Assembly: GCF_040807025.1 (NCBI RefSeq)
Contig: NC_090942.1
Coordinates: 204,096,747-204,160,746, forward strand
From: Struthio camelus
Taxonomy: Eukaryota > Chordata > Aves > Struthioniformes > Struthionidae
Direction: 5' to 3'
DNA: 64,000 bases
Below, one piece after another: positions 48,600 to 61,767 of this stretch; positions within the stretch are counted from its first letter, which is position 1; each line of letters begins with the position of its first letter. Made by a program: the position numbers and the translations under genes. The notes under the pieces are model-generated. The model was given only the letters and a program-made list of their open reading frames with translations. It was not told the DNA's origin and did not search any database.

Positions 48600-49325
48600 C
48601 TACGAAAAAGATGGTGAGAGAGAGATTCGAATGAGAGATTTGTGTTCCTGAGAGAGGATATATGGATGTAGAATAAAGGCGAGAACTGCCGTATATACGC
48701 ATGTGTGTGTGTTTTCTGGAATATGCTGAATGATAACATGAAAGCAGTTTGCACTGGGATGACCAAACTGGCTCCTTATTGCAACTGCAGCTAGATTCAT
48801 TGCTGCTTGCATAGCCTCTCTCCTCCTTTAAGCTCTTCATTTCTGCTACTTGCTCTTTCTTCCACCTCCAATTTTTGTGCCAATTGCAGCAGATTTCCCT
48901 TTTACAGTTTATCCTTAGGTCTTTCATGGAAGCATTTGTTACGTGCTGGGGTAGAGCCTACTAATATGCAGCCCATGCCTGAGATAATAGCTTGTGCTAT
49001 CAATATGTTTTGATATTTTGAGCAATTATCTCCTCCTCCTCCAAGCAGTGTGTCTTTGGAGTCTCCGGAAAACAGCGGAAACACAAAGAAGCAAGGGTGG
49101 TGTTCCGTGCTGTCAGATACGATGCTTTCGTCCTTTCAGTGCATTGGCTCCACAGGATGGCATGAGTTAGTTCCCTGCATTGCTCATGCACTGTTGTCTT
49201 TTTTCCTTTGAAGTCAGCGCAAATTATGGTGCAGGCTGCTTCTGTCATCTTCCATGTTCTAGACCTGGCCTTGTATGTCTTGGTAGGCTGGCTAGCTGCC
49301 GCTATTCTCCAGTTACTTGCCATTT
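48600..49325 (-). pseudogene. Possible decayed coding relic, unidentified
   Basis: Minus-strand frames in this stretch are open for 107-113 codons in two pieces (49000-49323 and 48586-48927) and shorter ones between. Composition is protein-like, with charged and aromatic residues. One reads MASNWRIAAASQPTKTYKAR at its start. I do not recognise a family. It could be a broken transposon or gene fragment, or chance. Confidence 0.15.
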
Positions 49326-52300
49326 TGTCCTTCTTGTTGACCTGTATCTATAATGACCTGTAGAAGATAAATGTACTTACATCTACCTCATTTCATTCGT
49401 CTCCCAGTGCAGCTTAGAAAGTTGCCCTTTGCCACTATTTAATGTAACAAAGTGATGGCTGGACCCAGATATGCCTAACCATGTGTAGTCACATCAGGTC
49501 CTCGTCTCTTTGATTGTAGCAGAAAGTCTTCTTAGCCTTATCTTCTCTTAATTCCAAGAACATACTATTCCCATTTCCTTTGCTGTTCTTACTGAAAGCA
49601 GAAAATTGTTCTGTAGCCTCCCAATTAGCATTTTAGGCTAAATTTTAGCCCCTGAAAGGATGCATCCTGATGGTTCAAAATTGCCAAGCAGAGCTCCAGT
49701 CCTCTATTTAGCTTTTGATATCAGTCTTGCAGCTGTCTTTACAGCCAGCTTTGCTTGTGTTCAAATTCCCTCAGTGCAAAATCACTTAAATTCTGCTGCA
49801 GTGTGTGGTGGTACGCTGCCTGAATGTGGCCCTTCTGGTCCCAGCCACCAGCAAGGTTGAGGTGACCTAGTCCAGGGCTAGGTCACGTAAAGATTCTCCC
49901 TGGTTATTTGAGAAAGCAAAAGTAAAAATAAACACAAATACATGATTATTTCTTAATTTCTTCTGAGCTCTGCCCGTTATTGAGAAAGAAAACGTTTTTT
50001 GCCACGGAAAGCTCGGACAAGAGTCAATCAGTTACTGGAAGCCAAATACGGCAACCTTCTCTCACCAGACCTATTTTCCATATGCAGGCTCGGGGAGAGC
50101 AGTATTCCTTTGCTCCTGGAGCGCAGCCAGTCTGTTCTTCCTCCCGGCCAACTGAGCCGGCCTCTCCTTTTTTAGTGCTTCGCTGAAGCCTGACATGTCT
50201 TAGAAGGTGCGTGACATGGCTGAGGAGGCTCCCCAACTTATTTCTGCAACCTACCACAGCCAGCGTAGCGTGTCAGGATTGGGCTTGTTTGAAAAAAGTG
50301 CCTTCAGTATTCTGGTCCTGGTTCTTCCCTGAGTATCCATCAAATAAGTTCATTTGCAAAAAGCCAAATCAGTGATCTTTTGTGCCTGCACAGTTCCTGT
50401 CTGGTTTGTCTATGTCCAGGGGTCACACTGGAATGTCACTGGGTTCCAGGTGCTTCTGGATCATCACATCCTTTTCATACTTCATGCTGTTTCACATATA
50501 CTCTAAACAAGGCGTTCATCCCTAGCCAAGAGGCACTCATCCTGCCATAGGCCCAGGCCTGTGTGCGTCCCATTGTGTAAATGCACAAAATGTATGCTGC
50601 ATGTAGGCTGCTTTGCACGTTGTCCATTGCAACGTAGATTGCATGGAGGATGCCTCTTTGTGAGGTGCCATGTGATCACACCAGCTGATGATTTGCAGAG
50701 TTGAAGTAGAGGTATCTGGCTCATGATTTTTTTATTCTTGCAAATACTGTTCCCACATGCAGTACATTGAGTCCTTTGACTGACAAAAAAAAATGACCAC
50801 AGTGTCCCAATTTTTCTCAGAATTGGAACACTTACTGAACGTTATTTGCTTTGGGGATTTGTCCTGCTCACATTTCTGTCATAGGATAACTGGGATTCTG
50901 TGTGTGATGAAATATTATTAATCTTGGGAATATATACTTAAACAGTTCCTTTCATTTGAGGATTCAGAGCGCTTGTGAAGAAAGTATTTCCCCCAGTGCA
51001 GAGACTGAGATACTGAGAAGATCAAGATTTTGTAGTCTACATGTTCCATAGACACCTATATAAAAATGGCCTTATTTTTGAAGGTAGAAAGTACTTAGAG
51101 TTACCACTGATTTTAGCCTCTAACTTTAGTCACCTGCTTTTGAAAATACCAACTTAGAAATTGCCCAGGGTCGCAGGGTAATGCATTAACTGTGTTTGTA
51201 GGAAGTATCTGCCTTTGCTTGATCTGAAGTTCAAGGAGAAACCCTACTTTAACCTGCTCACATTCTAGGAAAAAAACAAACAAAAAACACACACGCACAC
51301 ATACAATGAGCTCATATATACAGTCATTTCAAGAAGCTGGCAAAATATATGTTATGTCTTAAATTTCTTTAAGAGACAGTACAATTCCTAACACATTTCT
51401 TCATTGCTGGGCAACCAAGCAATCTCACTATGCTATGATTTTAACCCAGTAACTTGCAGAGACTGTCATACAGCGTGGCCGCACTGTAAGGACCTGCGGG
51501 AGCAGCTTATTCTGCTCTGTAACTAATCAGTCCACTGGTGAGGAAGCACCTCGGGGTAACACTTCCCTGCAAGTAGGCTTAAATGGGATCCCAACAGCAG
51601 CAGCAGTTGTCTGGCTACAGGAGGATTGTCTTTAAGTGAAACAGAGTTCCCTTGAGATCAGATTGACACTGCAAGGCTGCCTGGCCTGAAGGCATGTAGA
51701 GAGGTTTTTTTATTATTATTATTATTATTTGCTTGTTCAATGGGCTAATAACCTGCCCTTTTCTTTTGTTTATTTAGGGATTAAAGCTTGGATGAAAGAC
51801 TTCAGCTGAGGCTTTTGTGCCCTTATTTTTGCTGTTCTGGAAAGAGATAAGATCAGTTTATATGGCTTACAACTTTGGGAAAAAGTGGGTCTCAGTTTAG
51901 CGTTATAACTAGGTTAAAAGTTTCTGATTAATTTTGCTATAGCAATTCAGTATGTTAGTCTCTCAGTTGCCTGCCTGGTAGCTGAGCTGGTAGCAGGAAA
52001 TATGTGCCATGTCTCATTTGCTGCATTTCAGCCTACTGTTCTAGCTCAAGCCCACTTTCATGAACAATTTACGTTTAATGCCAGGCTCTGTCTTGGGGCA
52101 CGTGTTCCTTCCTGTCCAGTGTACCAGAAGGCTGACAAGACTTGGAGAAGAAATGAGGGAGACAAGGGTGAGAAATGGGTGAGATAAGTTCTAAAGCCCT
52201 GCAGCAAGATCTGCCTCAACACTCCTCAGGGGCACTTGTTATAGGGACAGACTCTTTGTCATGCTCATGCTGATGTATACGTCTAAACTCCCGAGACTGA

Positions 52301-55300
52301 TATCCTGGCAAACAATACTTTAGGGAATGTTTCTTCCCTCCCCTCAGGGAAGATGAAGCCTCTTTGGCAAATGCTGTTTGAGACTTGCATAAAATGTGGT
52401 ACCTCCCTTATTTGCTAGCAGCGCTTGCTTAAACAACAGTTCCCTTGCTCCTCTTCCCCCTCTTCATTCTTTTGACTGGATTAGTTCTCTGACCCAGTTC
52501 ACATGTGGCTGAGTTAATGTGTTAAAAAGCTGCATGGGGTAGTAAGCAGTGTCAGGAGAAAGAATAGAAAGGAGGTTGTTTAAACCAACTTAAGTTGTGC
52601 TGCCAGCCACGGCCACTGTCACAAGACTTTTTCCTGAGTTTCACATAAATAATAAAAAAAAAGTTTAAAATATATGTGAGATATAGTTTTAGACATAAAC
52701 TTTCATTAACAAATGTAGAATAATAATTCTAGCAAGTGGAAATAGCTTGCTAATGCCACATTACACAGTTGAAATTGAACAGTTTTCTGGCAGCAATTTT
52801 AGTTTGCCAACCTTGATATCTTAAACATCTTGCATCATTTTTGTGGGTCTTTAGTTTGTTACAGCAAAACTAATCCTATATCTACAAACATTTGGCAACT
52901 ACCTGTCAAAGAGAGTACAGTGAACTAGAAGAGCTTTGGGTCTCCTCTGTTATGGCAGTTTCTAAAATCGTGTGCTACACTACAGATGAACCACATCCTA
53001 TCTTAAAAATAAGTAAGCAAAAGAAATTTGAAATTAAATATTTTAAGAATTGTCAAAACAATGTTTCATTTCATCTAATCTGCTCATTATTTCAGAATTT
53101 CAATTAGGTAAAATTTTAAAGTTTTTGAATCTTTACCCTATTTCAGGATGGTAAACTATTTTGACCTGCTAAAAGTGTTCAAAGATTATAAATACTCTTT
53201 CTTGTCCAGCTGTAAGAGTGATTAACAGGTATGAATGAAGTCAAAGAGGTTTAGGTAAAAGTATTAGATAAACTCCCAAAAACTGAGTTCACGCAGTCCT
53301 ACTTCAGTTTAAATTCCTTCCCTTGACAAACACAAAAGCCAGCAATCCTAGACCTAGAAAGCAAAAATAAAAAACAGAAATGTCTTATATTTTTCAGGAT
53401 AATAGTCACAAGGTTCTTAAATTGTCCAGATTTCCAGAACATTTCCAGCCCCAGTGAAGTTGTGCAAAAGTCATTCAGTTCGCAAAGAAATATTTGTATG
53501 CCCCAGTTTGAAAGGAAAACCAAAAGAAACTACGATGCAAAGATGAATGGTATAAGAAAAGGCAGACTAGATATGTTTCAAATAGCTTCATCAGAGATTC
53601 AAGAAAATACAATCAAATGCAAGAAATGCATTTTCCTGTAGGAGAAGAGAAGTGAGAGGGAAGATCTGGAGTAAAAACAAGCAACTATTGGCTATTTACT
53701 GCAACCTGTTGGACATCAAGCAAATTGCCCCTCAATTGAATGACAGTCTTTAAAAGACTGCTATATCGCTCTCTCTGTAGTGCTACTGACTCTTTAGACT
53801 TTAAACCATTCTGTTGAAAGGCTTTCATGGAACAGGCAGATGCTGTAATTTCATCTCTTTCACAATGGCTGAATATTGAAAAGTTATTTTTCATAAGTAT
53901 CTGTATTGGGAGCTGCCATTTCACTACAGATTTTATGAGTTTAGCGCTATTTCATCACACTTGTTTTAGTAAGATGTTTAGCAGAGAACATCTGATCAGT
54001 ATAACAGTAAGTCTGTTTGTTTCACTTATGTATTTCACATTTAAAATACATTTGTTTTAGGGAAAGGGTTAAATATACACTTCCTCTCAATATTGTCATA
54101 CTCATAGGTTTGCATCAAAAGCATATGGCTACCAAAACTTTATAAATTTATAGGTCATTTTACTTCTGGTTGTTAACATGTTTAGGTGCTAAACCGTAAC
54201 AAGTGCTCAGTTATGGAACTCTGTAGAAGACAATTATATATGTAGTAAATATTCAAAGCCCTGCATAATTATTTACATGGAATTATTTTTCTAGGATCCT
54301 CTGTCTAGATTTAGGGTTGTTTTGTCACCTGGTGGTCCTGCCCTGGCTCCCAAGTGATACTAAGGCCTGCTTGTCCCCTGCTGTGACAGGATGCAGACCT
54401 TCCTTGGTCCCCAGCACATCCAGGCTTCAGCCTCTACTGCTTGTTCTAAACCCAAAACGACATACGGTGAAGCTGTGTAACGGATGAAGCTGAAATACAT
54501 CAACTTTGCTGTTGTCTTGCCTTCTCTCTGCTCTTGGCCACTCACATGCTGCTCACCTTTGTGCTGGTTGAGATACTTGTCAGAGCCCTCTTTAAAAGGT
54601 GATTCAATTCGCTAACCCAGCAGAAAATTAACCCGATAAAAACAAGTGTACAGTTTTCTGGTGGTTAGTGGGTTAAATGGATCATGGAAAGGTCTGCTGA
54701 GCGTGTGAGCTCAGGAGTGGCACAACATGTGGCCAAGGGTGAGAGGAAGGTGGTGAAGAGAGAAGCAGGGGAGGAAGGAGGGAAGTGTTTATTCCCCCTT
54801 TTTGGTGACAGTGAACTATTAGATCAGCTCAGCCGCTTGCAGAAATGCGTCTTAAGCTTGGTGTGGGCACTGCTGCTCGATCACTAGATGGGCAGACTAC
54901 GAATCCAGCCCTTTAATAATGGAAACAGTTCATACGCAGCTTCTTCAGAGCTCAGCTTCTCTCTTGCCTGCTAACGCAGTGAAATCTCCTACTCAAAATC
55001 TTCAGGACAGTAAAGAAAATACTGTAAGATAATTGCCCACTGCCGAAGAAAAATCTCAGTGAAAAGAAACTGCAATAGCCTACACTTGGAACTATATTAC
55101 ATCAACATTAACCTTCTAATAGCTGGGCATGTCTTCTGCTTACCTAGCTTTTGAGCATTAGATGTCATCTGTATGCTGCCCTGTCCCGTGTTTCCAGTCA
55201 TGCTAATTTTCACACATTTCACAATTTTTCACACATTTACTCTCACAATCGTCTTTTGGACCAAAGGCTGTCTATCGCATCCTCTCTCAGTGCAATGCCA

Positions 55301-58300
55301 CAGCCCTCTCCTGCTCTGTGAACCCAGATGTGGCTGGTCAACACTTCCCTGCTCCTTGCAGCTTAATGCGGGAGAGCATCATGGAGCGGAGGAGAGGCGT
55401 TCACTCGGCAGCAGGATCTACCTTACTTAGCAGGGTTCGTCCTCAAAGATTGGTAGCACGCTCCCGAGCTTCATCCCGGTGCCTTTGCTCTTCCCTTCTC
55501 CTATAATCCCAACAGCAAATTCTTCTTGCATCATAAATGCTGTCGCAAGTATGGAAGAAGAAAATACCTGATGGGTGCGGGGTTTAGTATTTTTAAGTAC
55601 CTAGTGTCTTATCAATGGCATGGCTCAATTTTGAGTGATTCCAGTGCAAAGATTGTTTCCACCGCCTTAGCGTTATTCAGACAGTAGCTGTTCAGTAGAG
55701 GCCATAACCACTGGCGGATCCTCTGCATGGCATGCAAAATTTGGCATGGGAAATAGCAGGCAGTTTGCTGTCATTTGTGTTTTCACTGGCTCGTATGCAG
55801 GTTAAGGAGTCAGAAACTGGTTAAAGTTTGTCTGCCTGTCACGTGATTCAAGAGGACTTCAGAGGAAGAGATATGTTTTATTTCTGGGGACAGAGAAAGA
55901 CAAATATGCACAGAGGGAAGTGGAAAGGGGAAGGCCTTGGGGGCCTGCAGGCTATTTTATCTGGGGTTATTGCCTAGCTTTATGGTAATTTGCAGCTGCT
56001 TGGGTTTGTGTTAAATTGCTCTGAAGAAAATGGCCTGAGTGAGGTGCGGGTGGGACACTGTTTTCCTTCTGGGCTAGGAGCTCCTGGCTTAAAGTTATTT
56101 TAGGTCTGTCCTGGTCACTTAAACTGTTCCCCACAAGCTGCTACTCCTTCCAAATATGATCCTAGGGCCTTTCTGACAGGAACTAAATCTGTATGACTGT
56201 TAGTCTGTAACTGAATTATCGTGTAAAGACAAATTATGGGTTGAATATACTTGGGGAATGCCTCCTTAAGGCCTTAACTTTCCTGTTTGGTTAGCAGTTG
56301 ATTGTTGCTTTTTTAGAAAATGGACAAAGAATATATGCTGAAAAATGTTTGAAATGAATTCTGTTGTATGCATTGATTATATCAGTGAGCAAAGTAGCTT
56401 TAGAAAAAACAGGTAACTTTTGTCAAGCCTAAATGACAGTCTGACAATTATATTTTCATCAGTCCTTATTTCCCTGAGATCAGCGTAGTTTTAAAGAATA
56501 ATGCTGATTTCTCACATTCACAAATACTCAGATAACTCAGAAATATGACTTTTCAGTCACTTAAAAAAATCTATTAATATGGCATGCATATAGGTGTCTA
56601 CCAGCTGTATAAGCTACAGTTTTACAGATTATTTTACAAATGTGATTCATGTATATTTTTCTCTATCTAAATAAAACAAATGTGTCGTAGTGAATTGTGC
56701 TAATATTGAGGAGAACAGAAAAAAGGCCTGCCCACCCAGTTTAAAAGCAGAAAGTCCAAGTCATCCTATCCATGTGGGACCTGAAGAGATAGATAGATAA
56801 TTGTCTTGGTTTTCCGTGTTTCTTTTCACTAGATTTATTCAAGTTCTAATACTAATTCCAGTATTCGTCACCAGATGGCACTGCAGTGACATTATCGTAT
56901 AACCACTCTTCATGCCCCTGAGTGGTGTTACCATGAGGTAGTATGGAAAAGACTTGCATATTTATAGAGCACACATCACTTCTTCAAATGGCATTAAGCA
57001 CTCCTTTCACCACACAGTTATGTTTATACCATCAGGTTTGCTGGCACAGCCATGTGGCTAGTGGTTTTTTAATATCCTTAGCGAATTTAACTTTGTAGGC
57101 AAAACTCAGAAGTGTATGCCAAGATCTATACTAAGCTTAATTTGTCCAGATAGTGCCATGAGTAGGACTGCAGGCAAACAGCATCTTTGGTGGCAAGAGA
57201 TGAACAGCAGCAACAGCTCCCACCTCTGTGTCAGGTGATGCACACCTGAAAGAGGAAATGTGCCTCTGTTCCCTGGCCCTGCACACCCTCATCCCTTCAG
57301 AATGGGACCCCAGCTTCAGGCTGTCACCTCTTGTCCTGTTGCATGCCCCACCTTTTCCGATGTCAAACTCCAGCTCCCGTGCTCTCCCTTGTCTCCCTCT
57401 TTCTCCTACAGTCCCAAACGGGACCCGCCCCCAATGCCCTAATTTAGCCCATCTCAGTTCTAATGCTCCCTGGCTTGTTCTGTCATGATCCGGTAGATCT
57501 GAGTTAAAAGTTCAGATCCTAATCTTGACTCACTGCGGATTTGAGGAAGCAGAAAGAAATAAAGCTGGGAGTGGAGAGATGTGTTGAGCAGTAAGCCGAT
57601 TACCTGATGCATGGTACTTGCCTCTGCAGAGAAGCTTATTTTGGTGTTGATACAGCTGCCACCATTGCAGTGGAACTGAGAGCTACTTTTGCTGCTGTTA
57701 TCTGAGCAATCACTTTGAATGTGTTTCAATGGTAAATACATATAGTTTGGAATCTTTCCTTATCTGCAGATCAAGGTGTGTAGCATTTACAAGTTTGCAA
57801 TGTAAGAGGCTCTCACAACTTTCTTTTAGAGGTCTGACACCTCCCTGATTTGTAGCAGGACCCTGACACTTGGCAGGGGAGTAATTTTGGGATATAGCTG
57901 GTCAAAAGCTAGGAACAATTGCTTCTAACTGCGTCTCATATGGCACCGTGCTGGATGGTGTGTATTTTGGGAGTACACCCAAAAAACACGCCTTGTTAGC
58001 AAAACATACTCTAGCATACAGCAAAGAGAACCTCTCTCTGTAGCAAAGAAAATGAAAAATACTGGTGATTTTCATAATTCTACTCCTGTTTTCTTCCACT
58101 AAAATATCCTTTTCCTTAAGGGAATTGTGATCAGACTATAGACAGTGTATATGCAGAATATACTATTTATGTTAACAAATGTAAATACAAAACCACTTGC
58201 AAGATCATACTCCAAGGCTATGCATGCTTCAGAAAAGGGAGTCTGTTAGTATGCATATGGCCAGTATATTACTAATACAAAAAAACTGACCTTTTTAAGG

Positions 58301-60830
58301 TCTTAAAATAAATTCTATGCCAAAACAAACTTTGTTAGTACAAAATTAGGATTGTCTGCTTTGGCCTTTTGAATGTGGAGTTGAATAAACTCAAGCTTCC
58401 AAAAAAACCCCAGGAACTACAGAGTGAAAGCCAATTACCATGTGATCAAAACTATTGCTGCCCTACTGCTCCAAAATGACTTTCATACAGTTCAGCTGCT
58501 TTCACAATATTAAACATAACTGCACTAAAAGTATGGAGAGTAGCTTGAACAGTTCGGCAGAACTTCTCCTGTGATATGAGTTATAGTTATTAAGTCAGAA
58601 CAATTTAAATTGATGTTCTTAACAGAAGGAAAGGATTGGAACATCAATTTTGAGGGAACCATTTTAGCTCACTCCAAAACTGTTTTCCTTAACGGGTGTC
58701 AGTGGTAAGGAATAGGGATCGTCATGCCACAAAGACTTTGGGCAGTTAGGTAGGAGGTGAACTGTCTGTGACTGTGATGATGAACGAGCAAGGGCAAAGT
58801 GTTAGATGATACAATGAGAATGAAGGTGAAAGAGTGACTAAATGGAGCAGAATTCAGGTTCTTTTAGTATGGCACCCTAAAATGTTTGACTGTAGAGCGT
58901 GTGCAAGTAGTTCCTGTTTGGCAGAGTTTAAAAACAGAATGCAAGTATGTGCGTATGCTGTGACTGTGACTAGGCAAGTTAAGGATGCACAGGTGAGCAT
59001 CTGTGTTAAATAAGCATTTCTGTTTTTCTCATGTCTATTTATCATTTTCTTGTTTCTGAAAGTTGGAATTTTATAAAACTAGTGCGAGATAATATTCAGT
59101 CTTTTTAATTAAGCTTTTTATCCGTTGAATTCCTAGAGTTCCTTTTCTTTAAACGCAACAGAAATATTTCTTCTAGCAATCAGTAATGATTTGCTATGGA
59201 GACATTGCTGTAGCTAAGGAAAGGTAAAAATGTGATGGAATGTATAGGCACTCCTTTGTTCCTTCTGTCCGCTTCTTATAATATATAGGAAATCATGGTT
59301 GCATATTTAAATAGTTGTAACTTTTATTACTAGCATGATTTGGAAGGCTGTGCCTGGAAATCTTGGCAATTTTATTACACAGTGGTGGCAATAACTACTA
59401 TGCATCTCCCTTTTTTCACTTACGTAGCTTTTGCTTTCTACCATGTATAGTCCCGTCATTATTCCTAACATTTCTTCCACTCCTTTTACTTTCTTATTTA
59501 AAAAAACTATGGTTTGCCATAAGTTGGTCCCTTTTTTATATAACATTCATTATTGAATCTCAAATATATTACAAACTGCTCTTTGGACAGTCCAGGTGAT
59601 AAAGCTGTAAGGAAGGGGTCCATCCTGCTTCTCTCCCTGCGTATCTCCAACACAGCCCAACTTCCTGCCTTTGCTTGGAGTAACGACCTTTCTTCTCCAG
59701 TCTATATTTTCTGATTTTCAGAGGTTGAAATCTTTGTTCATTTCAATACCCTATACCCAGGAGTCTCTACTTCAGGAACAGGTAGTCTGAGAAAGTGACT
59801 CATGCTGTCTGGGGAAGTTATGGTTTCTCCAGATCCTGGTTATGCGCTTAGAGATAACAGGAAGGGGATTGAGATCTTTCTTGTACCTCAAATGAGGAAA
59901 AAAAAAAAATTAAAAGAACTTATAGTATTCCCCAAAGGACGTAGAAATTCGAGCAACAGGTTGACACCTGTTTTGGAATTAACTTCTTGAACATCCTACT
60001 TGATGTTGCTTTTTCAAAGAACGGTCCCTGCCCTGCACTAGCTAACATAATTGTTAAGCATATGAGACTCTCTGGGCTTTTTCAGTGCCATAGTTTTATT
60101 AATAAATTATACCATTATTTTATCCTGCAGCCTTGCTCTGTTATCCATGGAGTTCCCTTGCTTGATGCCATCCTACATGGGCACCTGAAGCAGATGGGCT
60201 ACTGCAGTAACGGGAGCTAAGGAACTGACTATTTCATCAGGGTTTCTGTGAGGCCCCAGGCAGGCTAATGGGCTCTTCGTCTGAGATAGTGCGCAGCAGC
60301 CTAGTTACCTGTTGCGCACGGATCAAGCCAAGCTACTGTGTCTGACAGGCAAGCAGGTGCCAAACTGTAGTTCTAGCTGTAAGAGGGCGCGCAGGAATAA
60401 GCAAATGTCTGAGTTCACAGCTCTCAGAAGCGAGTCGTCACCTTTGTAACAAAGCTGTTGGCCTGTAAGAAATTGTTCTAGCAGCCAATGTAACAAAGTC
60501 CGTTCCCACACAGATTCGTCTCCCCCATCTAACTGGGTGAAGTCCTTTCTTGCAGGGTCCCCAGGCCCCCCTCTGTGGCCTTTCCAGTGCTGGGACCCCT
60601 CATCCCCTGTGCAGTCAGTCCGTCTCCTGCCGCATCCCAGCTGTCTCTCACGCTATCTGTGCCTCCCCCTCCGGCAATAACCACAGGTCCCCCCGGCCGC
60701 TGCTGGCTTGGGGTGGGCACGCGTGCTGATTGCCTGTCAGGGCTGAGCTCTGCCTGCCCTCTCCTCAGGGGAGACCCAAGCAGGGCGTTCGTTTAACCCG
60801 GCAGGGATCGTAACGAGGCCTGCAGGGGCC
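49326..60830. other. Intergenic, no gene recognised
   Basis: About 11.5 kb of mostly AT-rich sequence. It holds an (ATT)n tract at 51712-51729 and some locally GC-richer stretches (about 55.3, 57.3 and 60.2-60.8 kb) with short frames only. I see no exon of a known gene and no clear transposon. Confidence 0.45.
51712..51729. repeat. (ATT)n microsatellite
   Basis: Six ATT units following a T run. Confidence 0.9.
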
Positions 60831-61154
60831 AAGCGCTTGAGAGACCACTGGTCTCTCGGCTAGGGCTGAACTCCGCGGCTCTTCGCGTGGGCGGCCGAGG
60901 CCCCGCGGGAACCGAGCTGCCAGAAGGGCAGAAGCAGCCAAGCTTCCGGGCGGGGAAGTCCCTAGCGCTCTCGGACAGTGACACCCCGGCTAAGCATCTG
61001 TCTCCGCGCACGCAAGGACTCTTCCCCGGCGGTTTGGAGGAGGCTCAGCCGCAGCCAGGCGCTGAGAGAGAGCAGCGCCGCCCGGAGGAAGGCGGGACGC
61101 TCGCTCCGCCGCCCCCGCCCCCCGCCCCGGCCGCGCGGGCGGGCGGGCGCGCCC

Positions 61155-61165
61155 GCGCATGCGCA
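61155..61165. promoter_or_regulatory. PSPC1: NRF1-type palindrome
   Basis: GCGCATGCGCA matches the NRF1 consensus (GCGCATGCGC core). It lies about 235 bp upstream of the PSPC1 ATG inside the CpG island. Binding is inferred from the motif. Confidence 0.6.
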
Positions 61166-61395
61166 CGCCGCCCCCTTGCCCCAGCAACCGGCCGGGGGGA
61201 CGCTACTGCGCAGGAGTAGGGGCTGGGAAGGGAGCGCGGCCGTTGGCGGGCGGGGCTTTGCTCAGGGACGTTACAACTCGTCGGGGTTGGTAGCGGCGCC
61301 ATTTTGAATTGGCTGCGGGTCGGAGGCGGTGGTTGCTGAGCTCGGCTCCGCGTCCCTCGAGAAAAGCAGCGAGAAAGAAGGAGCGAGGTCTGAAT

Positions 61396-61767
61396 ATGGC
61401 AGCGAATAGAAACTTGAAGCAAGTGCGGATCGAGAATAGCTCCCCAGCGACGCCGCTGGGCATGGTGGGGGGTGGTGGCAGCCTGAAGGGACTGCGGGGC
61501 CTAGAAACGGAGAGCGAGGCAGCGGCGGCCATGGCGGTCGTGCCGGGCAAAGAAGCTGGCGATGAAGAGCAGGAGGTCGGCTTCACTATCGACATCAAAA
61601 GCTTTCTCAAACCCGGGGAGAAGAGCTATACACAGCGGTGCCGGCTGTTCGTGGGGAACCTGCCTACCGACATCACCGAAGAAGACTTCAAGCGCCTCTT
61701 CGAGCGCTACGGGGAACCCAGCGAGGTCTTCATCAACCGCGACCGTGGCTTTGGTTTCATCCGCCTG
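61396..61767 (+). CDS. PSPC1: PSPC1 exon 1 coding part (residues 1-124)
   Basis: Paraspeckle component 1 is a nuclear DBHS-family RNA-binding protein, related to NONO and SFPQ, that dimerises and assembles on NEAT1-type RNA in paraspeckles. This exon encodes residues 1-124. A variable N-terminus holds an NLKQVRIE block, a Gly-rich stretch and an Ala run, then comes the DBHS lead-in [20 protein letters not shown], then most of RRM1 with RNP2-like LFVGNL (84-89) and RNP1-like RGFGFIRL (117-124). The start was chosen because NLKQVRIE aligns with the known N-terminus. The ATG has A at -3 and G at +4, and no upstream ATG lies in the visible leader. The frame is open upstream for 34 codons to a TAG at 61291, without an ATG. 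The exon ends CTG then GTGAGG (donor at 61768), phase 0. Confidence 0.95.

Noticed and set aside
58750..58850. Possible C/D snoRNA (TGATGATGA near 58777)
   Set aside because: No matching D box at a suitable distance and no terminal stem, so the C-box match alone is not enough.
61309..61395. TTG-initiated extension of PSPC1
   Set aside because: No ATG, and it lies in the 5'UTR. The ATG at 61396 matches the family start. Kept only as a finding about the open leader.
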